From a virus, in IMG/VR virus record IMGVR_UViG_3300032291_001802, positions 1-30,278 of that record: DNA of 30,278 nucleotides. The stretch is one strand, 5' to 3'. Positions 1-7,735 of the stretch are shown here, in pieces. The translations under genes were made by a program, and so were the position numbers. Numbering within the stretch: position 1 is the stretch's first letter; the number at the start of each line of letters is the position of its first letter. The notes under the pieces are model-generated. The model searched no databases. It was given only the letters and a program-made list of their open reading frames with translations, and was not told the origin of the DNA.

Positions 1-123
1 AAGACAAAGAACAACACAAGCAGGGACTGGACTACAACAGGCACAAACTGGATTTGAAAACGTAGCACAACAAGCCAGAACAGGACTACAGGGAATTCAG
101 GGAGTCAATACTTTTGTTAGGAA
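1..123. repeat. Terminal overlap, left copy (same as 30156-30278)
   Basis: The first 123 bases are identical to the last 123 bases of the window. Joining the two copies keeps one long reading frame open across the junction. The repeat is therefore best read as the overlap of a circular assembly (circular or circularly permuted genome of 30155 bp), not as two separate loci. Confidence 0.97.
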
Positions 124-1144
124 TGTTCTAAGAGATCCAACAGCAGCAGCAGCAAACCCAGCTAATTTGCAAAGATTCCAAGCACTCAGAACGGGAACAG
201 AAAGAATTGCCAATCCAACAGATGTATTGCAACCATTTACTCAGGCACAAACTGGATTTGAATCACAGAGAGAACAGTTAGCAGGAGGTCTTAGAACAGA
301 TGTCACTGGAACAGGCTTACAAAATTATATAAAATCACAAAGGGCAAATCCATCACTTGCAACACAAGGCGAGAATGTATTAGATAGATTTTTAACAGAG
401 TCAACTACAGCAGGTAAGACAGCACTACAGCAAGCACAAGAAAGAGCAGGTCAAATACAGGCAACTGCATTGCCAAGTATCTCAGGGCAAGTAGAAACAC
501 TAAGACAACAAGTTGAACCATTGCAATTCAGAACACAACAGGCTATACAAAGTGGGATTATGGCTCCAGTAACACAAGAACAAGATTATATAAATAATTT
601 AAATAAATTATATATAGCTCAACAAGTTGGTTTAGGTGCAAATTTACAGCCAGATAGAATTCAATATTCTAATAATATTCTACAGACTCCAATTATTAAT
701 TACAATAGACCAGAAGACTTAGGAACTGCAACACAATCCAATATAGACACGGCTAAAACAGAATATGACAGATATAATAATTTCATAAATCAAAGAGATT
801 CTATTGATAGGTCATTGAGAGAAAACGAAAGAGAATTAAAAAAGGCTGAAAATTCAATAGTAGATCAATTTGACTTCAACAAAGCAATACAAAAAGCTCA
901 AGTCGAAGAACAGCTTCGAGGAAATCTAGAAAATTTAAAAAAACAAAAAGAAACTTTGTTTGCTCAGTCTTCTGGAATAGATGTATCAAAAGTTCCTGTA
1001 TACCAAGAATACGTTAATCGACTAGGTAAAACAAGACAGCAATTATTACAAGAATACGATCCTAATAGACTTGCCAGAATAAATGCACTATCCCAATTAT
1101 CGGGTTCAAGTTTCCAAGATTTACTAAATAGAGGAGTATCATAA
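1..1144 (+). CDS. Ejection/internal virion protein candidate, 3' part of a gene that wraps the window end
   Basis: The frame is open from base 1 and continues the gene starting at ATG 29962. The joined product is 445 residues (194 nt before the junction plus 1144 after it). An ATG at 167 is only an internal methionine. The protein is rich in Q, A, T and G in its first half, with no signal peptide, and becomes a charged coiled coil around 785-960 of the DNA. It contains an internal duplication of about 68 residues marked by the repeated string QAQTGFE. It lies directly upstream of three more large Q/A/G-rich proteins, after the nozzle gene, which is where podoviruses encode proteins ejected with DNA. 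No enzymatic motif is visible, so the ejection role is inferred from position and composition. The stop overlaps the next start (TAATG at 1142-1146). Confidence 0.75.
   Translation, partial: RQRTTQAGTGLQQAQTGFENVAQQARTGLQGIQGVNTFVRNVLRDPTAAAANPANLQRFQALRTGTERIANPTDVLQPFTQAQTGFESQREQLAGGLRTDVTGTGLQNYIKSQRANPSLATQGENVLDRFLTESTTAGKTALQQAQERAGQIQATALPSISGQVETLRQQVEPLQFRTQQAIQSGIMAPVTQEQDYINNLNKLYIAQQVGLGANLQPDRIQYSNNILQTPIINYNRPEDLGTATQSNIDTAKTEYDRYNNFINQRDSIDRSLRENERELKKAENSIVDQFDFNKAIQKAQVEEQLRGNLENLKKQKETLFAQSSGIDVSKVPVYQEYVNRLGKTRQQLLQEYDPNRLARINALSQLSGSSFQDLLNRGVS
38..262 (+). repeat. 21-bp direct repeat inside the ejection-protein gene
   Basis: The 21 bases at 38-58 recur exactly at 242-262, beginning CAGGCACAAACTGG. 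The offset is 204 bp (68 codons), so the reading frame is kept. Flanking residues are also similar (Q-rich, then a conserved RTG/RTD stretch), which suggests duplication of a 68-codon unit within the gene. Confidence 0.85.
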
Positions 1145-2166
1145 TGCCAGTTACAACAGCAGCCATAATCGGAGGATCAACACTAGCAGGGGGGCTTCTA
1201 GGAAACGTCCTAGCAGGTCAACAAGCACAAGCATTAGCAGGGTCTAATAGGCTACAACAATTATCTGCATTGGCTCAATTAGCAAATAGACCTCCTGAAA
1301 TTGGAAATATAACATACCAACAATATGCAGCACCGATTGACTATGAACTAGCAGGCACACTCACTCCTGAACAGTTACAAGAAACTGAACTAAGAAACAT
1401 CCTAAGAAACGAACAAGCACGACAAGCACAATTGGACGTTTTAGGGGAATACCAAGATCTTTCCCAAACTGGATTGACGGCAGTAGATAGGGCAGCACTA
1501 ACCGATATACAAAACCAGATTGCCACACAGGAAAGAGGACAGAGAGAAGCCATTCTCCAAAACATGGCTCAAAGAGGATTGGCAGGGTCAGGAACAGAAC
1601 TGGCAGCCAATCTCTTAGCAGGTCAATCGGCAGCACAGAGAGCGAGCCAGATGGGCATGGATCAGGCGGCACAAGCACAGCAAGCACGATTGCAAGCATT
1701 AGGAAACGTAGCACGAATGGGTCAAGGACTAGAGGAGACAGACTTTCAAAGGGCAGCACGAGAAGCAGAAGCGAGTGATGTGATAAACCAATTCAATACT
1801 CGTAATAAAATTGTTGCAGAAGCTGAAAACCTAGCCAATAAACAAGACATTATGAATCGTATAACGACAAATAAAAACAGGATTAGAGAAGGAAATACAG
1901 ATCTTATTAACCGAGCATTGACAGAAAATGTGATTAATAAACCCAAAGCTCAATACGGTCTTCAAACACAATACACTTCAGGCTTGGCAGGTGGTCTACA
2001 AGACATAGCAGGATCAAGAGAACGTCAAGCCATGAATCAATATAATACTCAGGCTCAGATGTTGGGAGCAGGATTGCAAACAGGTGGAACATTGGGAGGT
2101 GCTTATATGAATAGACCAGCAACTCCAAAAGATCCATACTCTACAAATGTATCATACGGAGCATAG
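1144..2166 (+). CDS. Ejection/internal virion protein candidate with N-terminal glycine-rich hydrophobic segment
   Basis: This is a 340-residue protein. Residues about 5-28 form a hydrophobic, glycine-rich segment (AAIIGGSTLAGGLLGNVLAG) that could insert in a membrane. The rest is Q/A-rich helical sequence, including ATQERGQREAILQNMAQRGL around 128-147, which resembles phage proteins ejected into the host envelope. A strong ribosome site (GGAG, 1132-1135) precedes the ATG, which overlaps the stop of the previous gene. No lytic transglycosylase motif is visible. Its place between two other large Q/A/G-rich proteins supports an internal virion role. The precise step, such as periplasmic channel formation, is inference. 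Confidence 0.65.
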   Translation: MPVTTAAIIGGSTLAGGLLGNVLAGQQAQALAGSNRLQQLSALAQLANRPPEIGNITYQQYAAPIDYELAGTLTPEQLQETELRNILRNEQARQAQLDVLGEYQDLSQTGLTAVDRAALTDIQNQIATQERGQREAILQNMAQRGLAGSGTELAANLLAGQSAAQRASQMGMDQAAQAQQARLQALGNVARMGQGLEETDFQRAAREAEASDVINQFNTRNKIVAEAENLANKQDIMNRITTNKNRIREGNTDLINRALTENVINKPKAQYGLQTQYTSGLAGGLQDIAGSRERQAMNQYNTQAQMLGAGLQTGGTLGGAYMNRPATPKDPYSTNVSYGA

Positions 2167-2175
2167 GAGAATAGT

Positions 2176-3276
2176 ATGTTATCAAAAAGACCACAAAGTA
2201 ATAGTTTTCTTGATTCTTCGCAATATCCAAGTATAGACAGGGATCAACCTTCATTTAATCCAGAAGATGTATTTTTATTGCCAGAAGATGTAAATAATTT
2301 TAAAAAACCTAGGAATGTAAAAAATACAATTACATCTACTCCACCAATGGCACAATCAAAAATGCCCACAATGACTCCTCCTTCTATGCCTACTCCAAGA
2401 CCATCTATGCCATCAATGGAAGAACCACAACCAGAACAGGACAGCACTAACTTCCTCGGATCTCTACTTGCTCAAGGTACTGCAATGTTGGGAGCAGGCA
2501 TCCAAGGTAGAGACGTAGGGCAAGTAGGAAGATCATTCGAGATAGGAAGACAGAGAGCGGAGCAGGATAGGAAAGCCAAAGCTTTGGTTGATCCCAAAAG
2601 CGAAGAAAGTAAAAGAAGAAGAATGGTATTCGAGAAAGCACTAGGCTCTTCTATCCCAGAGGAGTATAGTGCTACCGATCTGAATGATCCTGTTGTATTG
2701 CAAAGTATCCGAGATAAGAAGATGCAAGAGATGGCTCCAAAGGGTGGAACTGGAATTGGTGGTGTTCGTGGTGGTGGTGTAGGACAGGCAAAGCCAGAGA
2801 AGAAAAAAAAGTTAGGAGTAGAAGAAGCAAAAACATTATTTAATATATCTACTGCTTATAATGCAATACAAGATTTGAAAGATGCAGTTAATAAAAATGT
2901 AAATAAATATAGTTTAATTGGAGATAATGAATATACAGAATCTGCTAATAGATTTAAAGAAGGAATTGGTAGATTATTATCAGGAGGGGCAATTGGAGAT
3001 GAAGAAGGTAAGAATTTTTTAAATTTAATACCTACAATTAGAGATAGCGATGAAACAGCAAAAAGAAAATTAGAAAAAATGGATCAAGATTTAACATTTA
3101 AATATAAAACTCTTGGATATAATAAAGAAGATGTTTTGTATGACAAACCTAATGAATTAATAACTAATATTAATCCAGATGAAAAAAAAGAAGCAATTAA
3201 ATGGGCAAACGAAAATATAAATAGTAAAGATGAAGCTACAAGAAATAAAGCTATTAGAATATTAGGAGAACAATAA
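2176..3276 (+). CDS. Ejection/internal virion protein candidate, proline/methionine-rich N-terminus
   Basis: This is a 366-residue protein I cannot name. The first 90 residues are low-complexity and rich in P, M and S, probably disordered. Residues about 93-116 are a short hydrophobic, glycine-rich stretch (FLGSLLAQGTAMLGAGIQG). A glycine/arginine-rich patch lies near 192-207. The C-terminal 150 residues are charged and predicted helical. Base composition changes inside the gene: the last 450 bp are clearly more A+T-rich than the first 650, which may reflect a mosaic origin. AGGAG at 2166-2170 supports the start. Neighbours on both sides are ejection-type proteins, so an internal virion role is the best guess. 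Confidence 0.55.
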   Translation: MLSKRPQSNSFLDSSQYPSIDRDQPSFNPEDVFLLPEDVNNFKKPRNVKNTITSTPPMAQSKMPTMTPPSMPTPRPSMPSMEEPQPEQDSTNFLGSLLAQGTAMLGAGIQGRDVGQVGRSFEIGRQRAEQDRKAKALVDPKSEESKRRRMVFEKALGSSIPEEYSATDLNDPVVLQSIRDKKMQEMAPKGGTGIGGVRGGGVGQAKPEKKKKLGVEEAKTLFNISTAYNAIQDLKDAVNKNVNKYSLIGDNEYTESANRFKEGIGRLLSGGAIGDEEGKNFLNLIPTIRDSDETAKRKLEKMDQDLTFKYKTLGYNKEDVLYDKPNELITNINPDEKKEAIKWANENINSKDEATRNKAIRILGEQ

Positions 3277-3277
3277 A

Positions 3278-5005
3278 ATGCCAAAATTTGATCCTGATGC
3301 ATATATATCAAAGCTAGATAAAATTAAGGTAGAATCTCAACCATCTCCTACCACTCCACAAATATCTAAAACAGAATCTGCAATACGTGGAGGAGCTCAA
3401 GGTCTTATGTTTGGTTTTCCAGACGAAGCTACTGCATTACTAGAATCAATCACAAAAGGTGTTCCATACGAGAAGTCGCTAGAAGAATCAAGAATGGCAT
3501 ACAAACAAGCACAAGAAGCTAATCCGATAACTTACACAGGGTCAGAGATTGCAGGGGGTGTTTTACCTGCATTGATTCCAGGTGTAGGTCAAGCAGCAAC
3601 AGGGGCAAAGCTTGGAAGATTGGCAGCCATGGGAGCAGGGACAGGAGCTTTGTCTGGACTAGGCTACTCAGAAGGTCAAGACATCGGTCAAGTGGCAAAA
3701 GATGTTGGGATTGGTGGGGCATTGGGTGGAGCTTTGCCAGTGTTACCTGCTGCATCACGATATGCACTAGAAAAATCTAAACCTATAATAGATACTGGAA
3801 TAAAATCAGTAATATCGGCGGTAACTGGAAAAGGATCTCAATATTTAGAAAAATTAGAAAGAAATCCTGAACAGATTAAAAGAATGGAAAGAATATTTAC
3901 TGAGACTGCTCCAGAAGAAATTTCAAAATTATCTAATCAATTAGCAGATGTTGCAACGATTGATCCTTTTGCAAAAAGAGCATTGGCATATTCTAGAAAA
4001 TCATATAAAATTTTAGATAATGCAGGCGATAATATAAAAATAGATAGAAATCAAATTACTGACTATTTAAATAATTTATCTGCAAGTAAAATCAAATCAA
4101 CATCAAAAGTAGATAAATATTTGGTTAATGAATATAAAAAAAGAACAGATGATATTATTGAAAAATATCCTGAAACATTAAATGGAAGAGATGCAAAAAG
4201 ATTAATACAGGAAATTGATAAAGATAGAAAAATATTATTGCCCGAAAGAGGAAAACAATTAGATAAATTTGATTCTGCAGAATATAGAGAATTAAATAAA
4301 TTAAGAACAGAAATAGATCGACCGTTAAAAAGCCAATCTCCTGAATATGCTGAATCTATGAAACCCGTAGCAGAAGCAACTGAACTTTCTAGTTTGTTAG
4401 ACAGATTTAAAGTAGATACTTTTCAAGGTAGAGTAGGAGATCCTAAACTAGCAAAAACTTATATCGATAAAAAATTAGCTAGCAGTAAGACTGGACTCGC
4501 AGATTTACGATCTGAAAACGAAACATTAAATAAATTAGAAAAAGAATTACAAAGAAATAAATATAATGATATAGAAGGAATTGATAAATTGAGAAATTTA
4601 ACTCAGACTTTTAATGATTTAAATTTATATAAAGAATTACAGGCAACAGGAGCAATTGGATCTAATCTCAACAATAGAATAATGGGAAGTGGTGCTGCTT
4701 TGGGATCTGCAATGGCAGGGACACCTGGAACAATAGCGGGAACTATTGCAGGAGCTTTGTTGTCTCCGAAAATGGAAAAAGAAGGTGGAAGAATTGCTCA
4801 AAAATTAATGGAAAAATCTCAGGGCATCCGAACACCATCTTTATCTCCAATACCAGAAGCTACTCAAAGAGGATTTGCAACACAACAAGGTCTACAGAGA
4901 GGATTACTTGATCAATTCTTGACAGAAAATGCAGATGAGGTAAGACGTAAAAAAGAGATGGAATCAAAGTTCCAACAAGACAATCAAAACAGGGTGACTA
5001 AATGA
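3278..5005 (+). CDS. Large ejection/internal virion protein candidate with two glycine-rich hydrophobic regions
   Basis: This is a 575-residue protein. Residues about 35-60 (RGGAQGLMFGFPDEATALLE) and 88-160 are glycine/alanine-rich amphipathic or hydrophobic segments. A long charged helical middle (about 170-450) follows, then a second glycine/alanine-rich segment near 465-495 (GSAMAGTPGTIAGTIAGALL), with a charged tail. Hydrophobic glycine-zipper blocks flanking a coiled coil are common in the largest podovirus ejection proteins. No catalytic motif is visible. The start has AGGAG (3264-3268). The 3' end overlaps the next gene as ATGA (5002-5005), so the two are probably translationally coupled. 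Confidence 0.6.
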   Translation: MPKFDPDAYISKLDKIKVESQPSPTTPQISKTESAIRGGAQGLMFGFPDEATALLESITKGVPYEKSLEESRMAYKQAQEANPITYTGSEIAGGVLPALIPGVGQAATGAKLGRLAAMGAGTGALSGLGYSEGQDIGQVAKDVGIGGALGGALPVLPAASRYALEKSKPIIDTGIKSVISAVTGKGSQYLEKLERNPEQIKRMERIFTETAPEEISKLSNQLADVATIDPFAKRALAYSRKSYKILDNAGDNIKIDRNQITDYLNNLSASKIKSTSKVDKYLVNEYKKRTDDIIEKYPETLNGRDAKRLIQEIDKDRKILLPERGKQLDKFDSAEYRELNKLRTEIDRPLKSQSPEYAESMKPVAEATELSSLLDRFKVDTFQGRVGDPKLAKTYIDKKLASSKTGLADLRSENETLNKLEKELQRNKYNDIEGIDKLRNLTQTFNDLNLYKELQATGAIGSNLNNRIMGSGAALGSAMAGTPGTIAGTIAGALLSPKMEKEGGRIAQKLMEKSQGIRTPSLSPIPEATQRGFATQQGLQRGLLDQFLTENADEVRRKKEMESKFQQDNQNRVTK

Positions 5006-5205
5006 GATTTAGTTTCGACTTCAAAGATATTATAACTTACGGATCCTTTATCGTATCACTAACAGTCGCATACTATACCCATGAGGTCAGACTTGTAAAA
5101 CTGGAATCTGAAACCCAACAAGACAGGCAAGTAGTACAGGAGATTAAGCTAGAATTGAAAGAGATCAAGGCAGACATAAAAGAATTATTGAAGCATACGA
5201 GGTAA
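5002..5205 (+). CDS. Small membrane-anchored coiled-coil protein
   Basis: The product is 67 residues. Residues about 9-27 form one hydrophobic segment (DIITYGSFIVSLTVAYYTHE). The remainder is a highly charged heptad-like helix rich in E, K and L. A single N-terminal span plus coiled coil resembles inner-membrane lysis accessory proteins (i-spanin or Rz type) and some T7 gp-type membrane proteins. This phage appears to carry a one-piece spanin at 6473, so a spanin role here would be redundant. It lies just before the lysis cassette. Function is unknown; the topology is only what the sequence suggests. Confidence 0.6.
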   Translation: MRFSFDFKDIITYGSFIVSLTVAYYTHEVRLVKLESETQQDRQVVQEIKLELKEIKADIKELLKHTR

Positions 5206-5209
5206 CACA

Positions 5210-5668
5210 ATGGGAGAAGAAGAATTATATGATGTCTTACATAGACCAGGTGAAACAAAAAAGTCAAGAATCAAAGCACTAGAAAAGTTATCTAAAATTG
5301 TAGATTTAAATAAATTAGATTATGATTATAATGCAGCAATCAAGGCAGGCATGGCACCAGACGAAAGAGGTCATTGGGAAAACAAATTCAAAAAACCTTC
5401 TCACATAACTTTTGGATCTGATAGCATTTATTCCAATCCAATATCCAAAGGAGGAGAATGGGAAGAAATAGCACCATTATCAACAGGAGAAAGTTATCAA
5501 TTTACTCCTTCTTTATACCAACAATTAAGAGTCCCAAAAAAAGAATATGAAAACTATTTCAAAGATTTTGAATCTGGAAAAGGTGGAGCTATTTTAAATT
5601 ATCCTAAAGAAGAAAACAAAGCAATACTTAAAGATTATATAATATCTAATATACTAAAAAAGAAATGA
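5210..5668 (+). CDS. Virion-associated protein of the hydrophilic 'GHW' type
   Basis: The product is 152 residues. The stretch around 40-75 (YDYNAAIKAGMAPDERGHW, then FKKPSHITFGSDSIY) resembles a short conserved module I associate with C-terminal parts of tail or ejection proteins in many phages: A-x-x-A-G, DE-x-GHW, K-P-x-H-x-T-F. Here it is a separate small gene. It has a soluble, basic N-terminus and no membrane segment. It sits between ejection proteins and the holin candidate. Its start is preceded by a weak ribosome site (GAGGTAACACA), and its end overlaps the next gene as ATGA. Family assignment is from memory of the motif, so the role remains tentative. Confidence 0.6.
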   Translation: MGEEELYDVLHRPGETKKSRIKALEKLSKIVDLNKLDYDYNAAIKAGMAPDERGHWENKFKKPSHITFGSDSIYSNPISKGGEWEEIAPLSTGESYQFTPSLYQQLRVPKKEYENYFKDFESGKGGAILNYPKEENKAILKDYIISNILKKK

Positions 5669-5889
5669 AAATTAAATTTAAAATAAAATCATACTACCAA
5701 CCAACACCTAAAAAGATGCGTAAAATTGGCGATGCACTACTAGGGGCAAGTCAATTTCTTACAGGTTATTCTATTGTCATGGACGAGAAGTGGTTAGCGT
5801 TTACCTGTATTGCAATTGGAACCATAGGAAAGTTTATGACCAATTTCTTTGTCGAGGAAGAAGAAACACAAGATAAGGGTTTCACTTGA
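5665..5889 (+). CDS. Holin candidate
   Basis: The product is 74 residues, with a basic N-terminus ending PTPKKMRKIGDALLG, two hydrophobic segments (about 22-37 and 43-62) and an acidic tail (EEEETQD). Two spans, small size and a position directly upstream of a cysteine peptidase and a spanin fit a class II holin, which would open the inner membrane at the end of infection. Holins are poorly conserved, so this rests on topology and context. Start ATG 5665 overlaps the previous stop (ATGA). The stop overlaps the TTG start of the next gene (TTGA). Confidence 0.6.
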   Translation: MKIKFKIKSYYQPTPKKMRKIGDALLGASQFLTGYSIVMDEKWLAFTCIAIGTIGKFMTNFFVEEEETQDKGFT

Positions 5890-6485
5890 AAAAGATTCTA
5901 GATATACAACAGAATGACCAAATAGACAACAAGCTATTAGGAAGAATAAAACCAAGCGGTCAATGTGGTTATACATCGGCGGCAATGTTATTGTCTTCAG
6001 TGTATGAAAAAGCTAAAACAGATGAGTTTATCATTGAACTAATACTTACAATGGACAAGCCATTTATCGATAACAAGTCGGATGTCCGGAACGGAGCATT
6101 TCTTGCCAAGTATCCAGACTATCTAAACGCAATACTTAAGAAAAATAACATCTCAAAAAAAGCAAAATTTATCCCACATTCAGGAACCAATCAAGATATC
6201 ATCAATGCAATAGATAAAGGATCTCCTGTAATGTGTAGTACATTAATCACAAAAGACGGTCACTATATTTGCATTATAGGTTATGATAACGATCGTAAAG
6301 TTTGGATAGTCAATGATCCTTTTGGACATTATTCTTTTGCAGATTCCAAGTATGCAATTATCGGAAAGAACTCAGGGCATAAAGTAGAATACCCATATAC
6401 TCTTCTTGGAAATGCAATGGTCTCATCTAGTAGAATTGCATCGGGTGGGTCAAAATCTGGATACCGATTACTATGGTTAGAATAG
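5886..6485 (+). CDS. C39-like papain-fold cysteine peptidase, endolysin candidate
   Basis: The product is 199 residues. The papain-like triad is recognisable: Cys27 in SGQCGYTSAAM, His126 in KDGHYICIIGYD, and Asp144 in WIVNDPFG. This order and spacing match the peptidase C39-like (C39_2) families, which occur in phage endolysins and virion cell-wall hydrolases. There is no signal peptide, so export would need the holin candidate just upstream. It is followed at once by a spanin, giving a holin-endolysin-spanin order. The start is TTG at 5886, overlapping the upstream stop as TTGA, with AAGGG at 5876-5880 as ribosome site; no nearby ATG keeps the Q-N-D N-terminus. Peptidoglycan cross-link cleavage is inferred, and a virion peptidase is the alternative. 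Confidence 0.75.
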   Translation: MKKILDIQQNDQIDNKLLGRIKPSGQCGYTSAAMLLSSVYEKAKTDEFIIELILTMDKPFIDNKSDVRNGAFLAKYPDYLNAILKKNNISKKAKFIPHSGTNQDIINAIDKGSPVMCSTLITKDGHYICIIGYDNDRKVWIVNDPFGHYSFADSKYAIIGKNSGHKVEYPYTLLGNAMVSSSRIASGGSKSGYRLLWLE

Positions 6486-6835
6486 TACTATTAATTCTAT
6501 TACTTGGATGTGCTACAGATAATCAGATTAACAAGCCAATAGATACCAAAGAAGCAATCAAAGACTTACAATCAATTGAGATAACTACTATAAAGGATTC
6601 TGCTATTAGGGAGAGAGTGGTGAGGGTCTTACAGGATTGTGGGGAGTATGGCAAGGAAGCTTATAAGAGTGCTACTGCTTTACAGAGTCGAGTATCCGAA
6701 CTAGAAAAGCAATTGCTAGAACTAGAAGAAGAAATAAAGCCATATAGGTATTTTAAGAGATTCCTTTTAGTGTCTATAATTGCAGTTCTAATATTTTTTG
6801 GAATTAAATTTTATTTGAAGTTAAAACCAATTTAA
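6473..6835 (+). CDS. Unimolecular spanin (u-spanin): lipoprotein with C-terminal transmembrane segment
   Basis: The product is 120 residues. It starts MVRIVLLILLLGC, a very short lipoprotein signal with lipobox LLGC and Cys13 as the lipidation site. Residues about 67-90 are a charged coiled coil. Residues about 96-113 (RFLLVSIIAVLIFFGIKF) are a C-terminal membrane span. An outer-membrane lipid anchor plus an inner-membrane span in one chain is the arrangement of T1 gp11-type u-spanins, which fuse the two membranes in the last lysis step. The gene overlaps the peptidase gene by 13 bp and ends tail-to-tail with the leftward HTH gene, sharing 4 bp. It implies a diderm host. Confidence 0.8.
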   Translation: MVRIVLLILLLGCATDNQINKPIDTKEAIKDLQSIEITTIKDSAIRERVVRVLQDCGEYGKEAYKSATALQSRVSELEKQLLELEEEIKPYRYFKRFLLVSIIAVLIFFGIKFYLKLKPI

Positions 6836-7026
6836 TAATTTTTAGCATGTTTTATAAACTTAGCAGGTTGAACTTGCAATCTATCTTGCCATTCTAATTT
6901 TAGCAATTCCAGATCTTCAGAGTTAACAGTACCATCTGCTAGTGTTCTAAGTTTTCGTTCTTTCATAAGTCTCCTGATTGTCGTGTGGTGACATCCTAAG
7001 TATCTTGATGCATCTTGTATTTTCAT
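6832..7026 (-). CDS. Small helix-turn-helix DNA-binding protein (excisionase/MerR-like)
   Basis: The product is 64 residues from the ATG at 7026, chosen because GGAGAG lies just upstream of it on the minus strand. A longer frame to 7068 lacks such a site. Residues 1-40 (KIQDASRYLGCHHTTIRRLM, then a K-x-R-K-L wing) form a winged helix-turn-helix of the HTH_17/excisionase type: an alanine/serine turn, GCHHTTIRR as recognition helix, then D-G-x-V as wing. It is one of only two leftward genes, so it could be a repressor, Cro-like switch or activator. No integrase is present, so an excisionase role is unlikely. The target could be the divergent control region at 7591-7735. Confidence 0.7.
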   Translation of the reverse strand: MKIQDASRYLGCHHTTIRRLMKERKLRTLADGTVNSEDLELLKLEWQDRLQVQPAKFIKHAKNY

Positions 7027-7047
7027 ATTCTCTCCTATAAAATAAAA

Positions 7048-7076
7048 TGAGTCGTTTGGAAATACCAAACAACTCA
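7048..7076 (-). terminator. Hairpin with T-rich tail between the two leftward genes
   Basis: An inverted repeat pairs TGAGT and GTTTGG (7048-7059) with CCAAAC and ACTCA (7065-7076), giving 11 pairs with one mismatch and a 5-base loop. On the minus strand it is followed by TTTTATTTTA. It could end or attenuate transcripts of the membrane protein gene before the HTH gene. A protein-binding dyad is the alternative. Confidence 0.5.
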
Positions 7077-7089
7077 GGTGTAATCAATT

Positions 7090-7590
7090 CTAATCTAGTT
7101 TTATGTCGTGCCAACTATTTTTGTAAGTCTCATTTATATTTTTTATCTCTCTATCGTATTGCTGAACTGCCAATTCAGTCAGATAAACTATTATTGCAAT
7201 CGGTAACACACTCATAATGAGAGCTTGACTAAATGCGAGTAGTGTCCCCGGATCATCAATCGGTTGTTTGCAAGCACCGGCACAAACAAGAAACGAATTA
7301 GTATTGGCAGTCGTAGAGATTAGAAACGCCAGTATCACACTACCCCACATTAACGCATATGTCCGCATCAAGTGGAATACAATAATAGCTATGTCCAGTG
7401 CAAGGGATATTCCCAAAGCATAGATTGTAAGAGTAGTCTCGGATTGGATTAGATCCATCCTAGTTTGTAGTAAATAATACTTAATAGCTGAATAGTTAGA
7501 TATTATTCCTACCGTGCCAAAAAATATTGCAATGGAAAGTTTTAATCGTTTTGTCTCGAAAAATTGAAAGAATTTTGATTGGTTAGTCAT
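7090..7590 (-). CDS. Multi-span inner-membrane protein, function unknown
   Basis: The product is 166 residues, with four hydrophobic segments at about 17-40 (LSIAIFFGTVGIISNYSAIK), 54-72 (LTIYALGISLALDIAIIVF), 78-96 and 117-141. Two cysteines (CAGAC) lie in the loop between spans 3 and 4. The tail is hydrophilic. Its ATG has AGGAGAC just upstream on the minus strand, so translation should be efficient. It is the first gene of the short leftward unit, divergent from the early operon. This position and topology would suit a superinfection-exclusion or membrane-signalling protein expressed apart from the lytic programme, but I recognise no family. Confidence 0.65.
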   Translation of the reverse strand: MTNQSKFFQFFETKRLKLSIAIFFGTVGIISNYSAIKYYLLQTRMDLIQSETTLTIYALGISLALDIAIIVFHLMRTYALMWGSVILAFLISTTANTNSFLVCAGACKQPIDDPGTLLAFSQALIMSVLPIAIIVYLTELAVQQYDREIKNINETYKNSWHDIKLD

Positions 7591-7735
7591 GTTGTTATGT
7601 CTCCTAGAATGTTTATCGAATTTTATTGAAAAAGCTTGAATAAAATAAAAATCATTTTTTTTTATTTTTTTTTATTTTTTTTCTTTACTTTTTGAGATGG
7701 GTAAACGATAATAAATATATAGAGAGGAAATTAAG
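7591..7735. promoter_or_regulatory. Divergent control region with phased T-tracts
   Basis: This 145-bp region separates the leftward and rightward genes. It holds three long T runs at 7655-7663, 7665-7673 and 7675-7682, spaced 10 bp apart and each interrupted by one base. A-tracts in phase with the helix bend DNA and can act as UP elements. GATAA-type motifs lie on both sides (minus strand 7613-7618, plus strand 7707-7712). It is the obvious place for an early promoter pair and for an HTH operator. Confidence 0.6.
7684..7712 (+). promoter_or_regulatory. Early rightward promoter candidate
   Basis: TTTACT (7684-7689), a 17-bp spacer, then GATAAT (7707-7712) make a good sigma70-type promoter. 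The T-tracts sit immediately upstream, where an UP element would be. Transcription would start near 7719, about 17 bases before the ATG at 7736, whose ribosome site is AGAGGA. Matches are by eye. Confidence 0.5.

Noticed and set aside
1-123. True direct terminal repeats of a linear genome
   Set aside because: The repeat lies within one coding frame that continues across the junction, which fits circular overlap better than T7-type ends.
1341-2137. Several long minus-strand frames opposite the ejection protein
   Set aside because: They lack ribosome sites and have leucine/serine/valine-rich shadow composition from the Q/A-rich coding strand.
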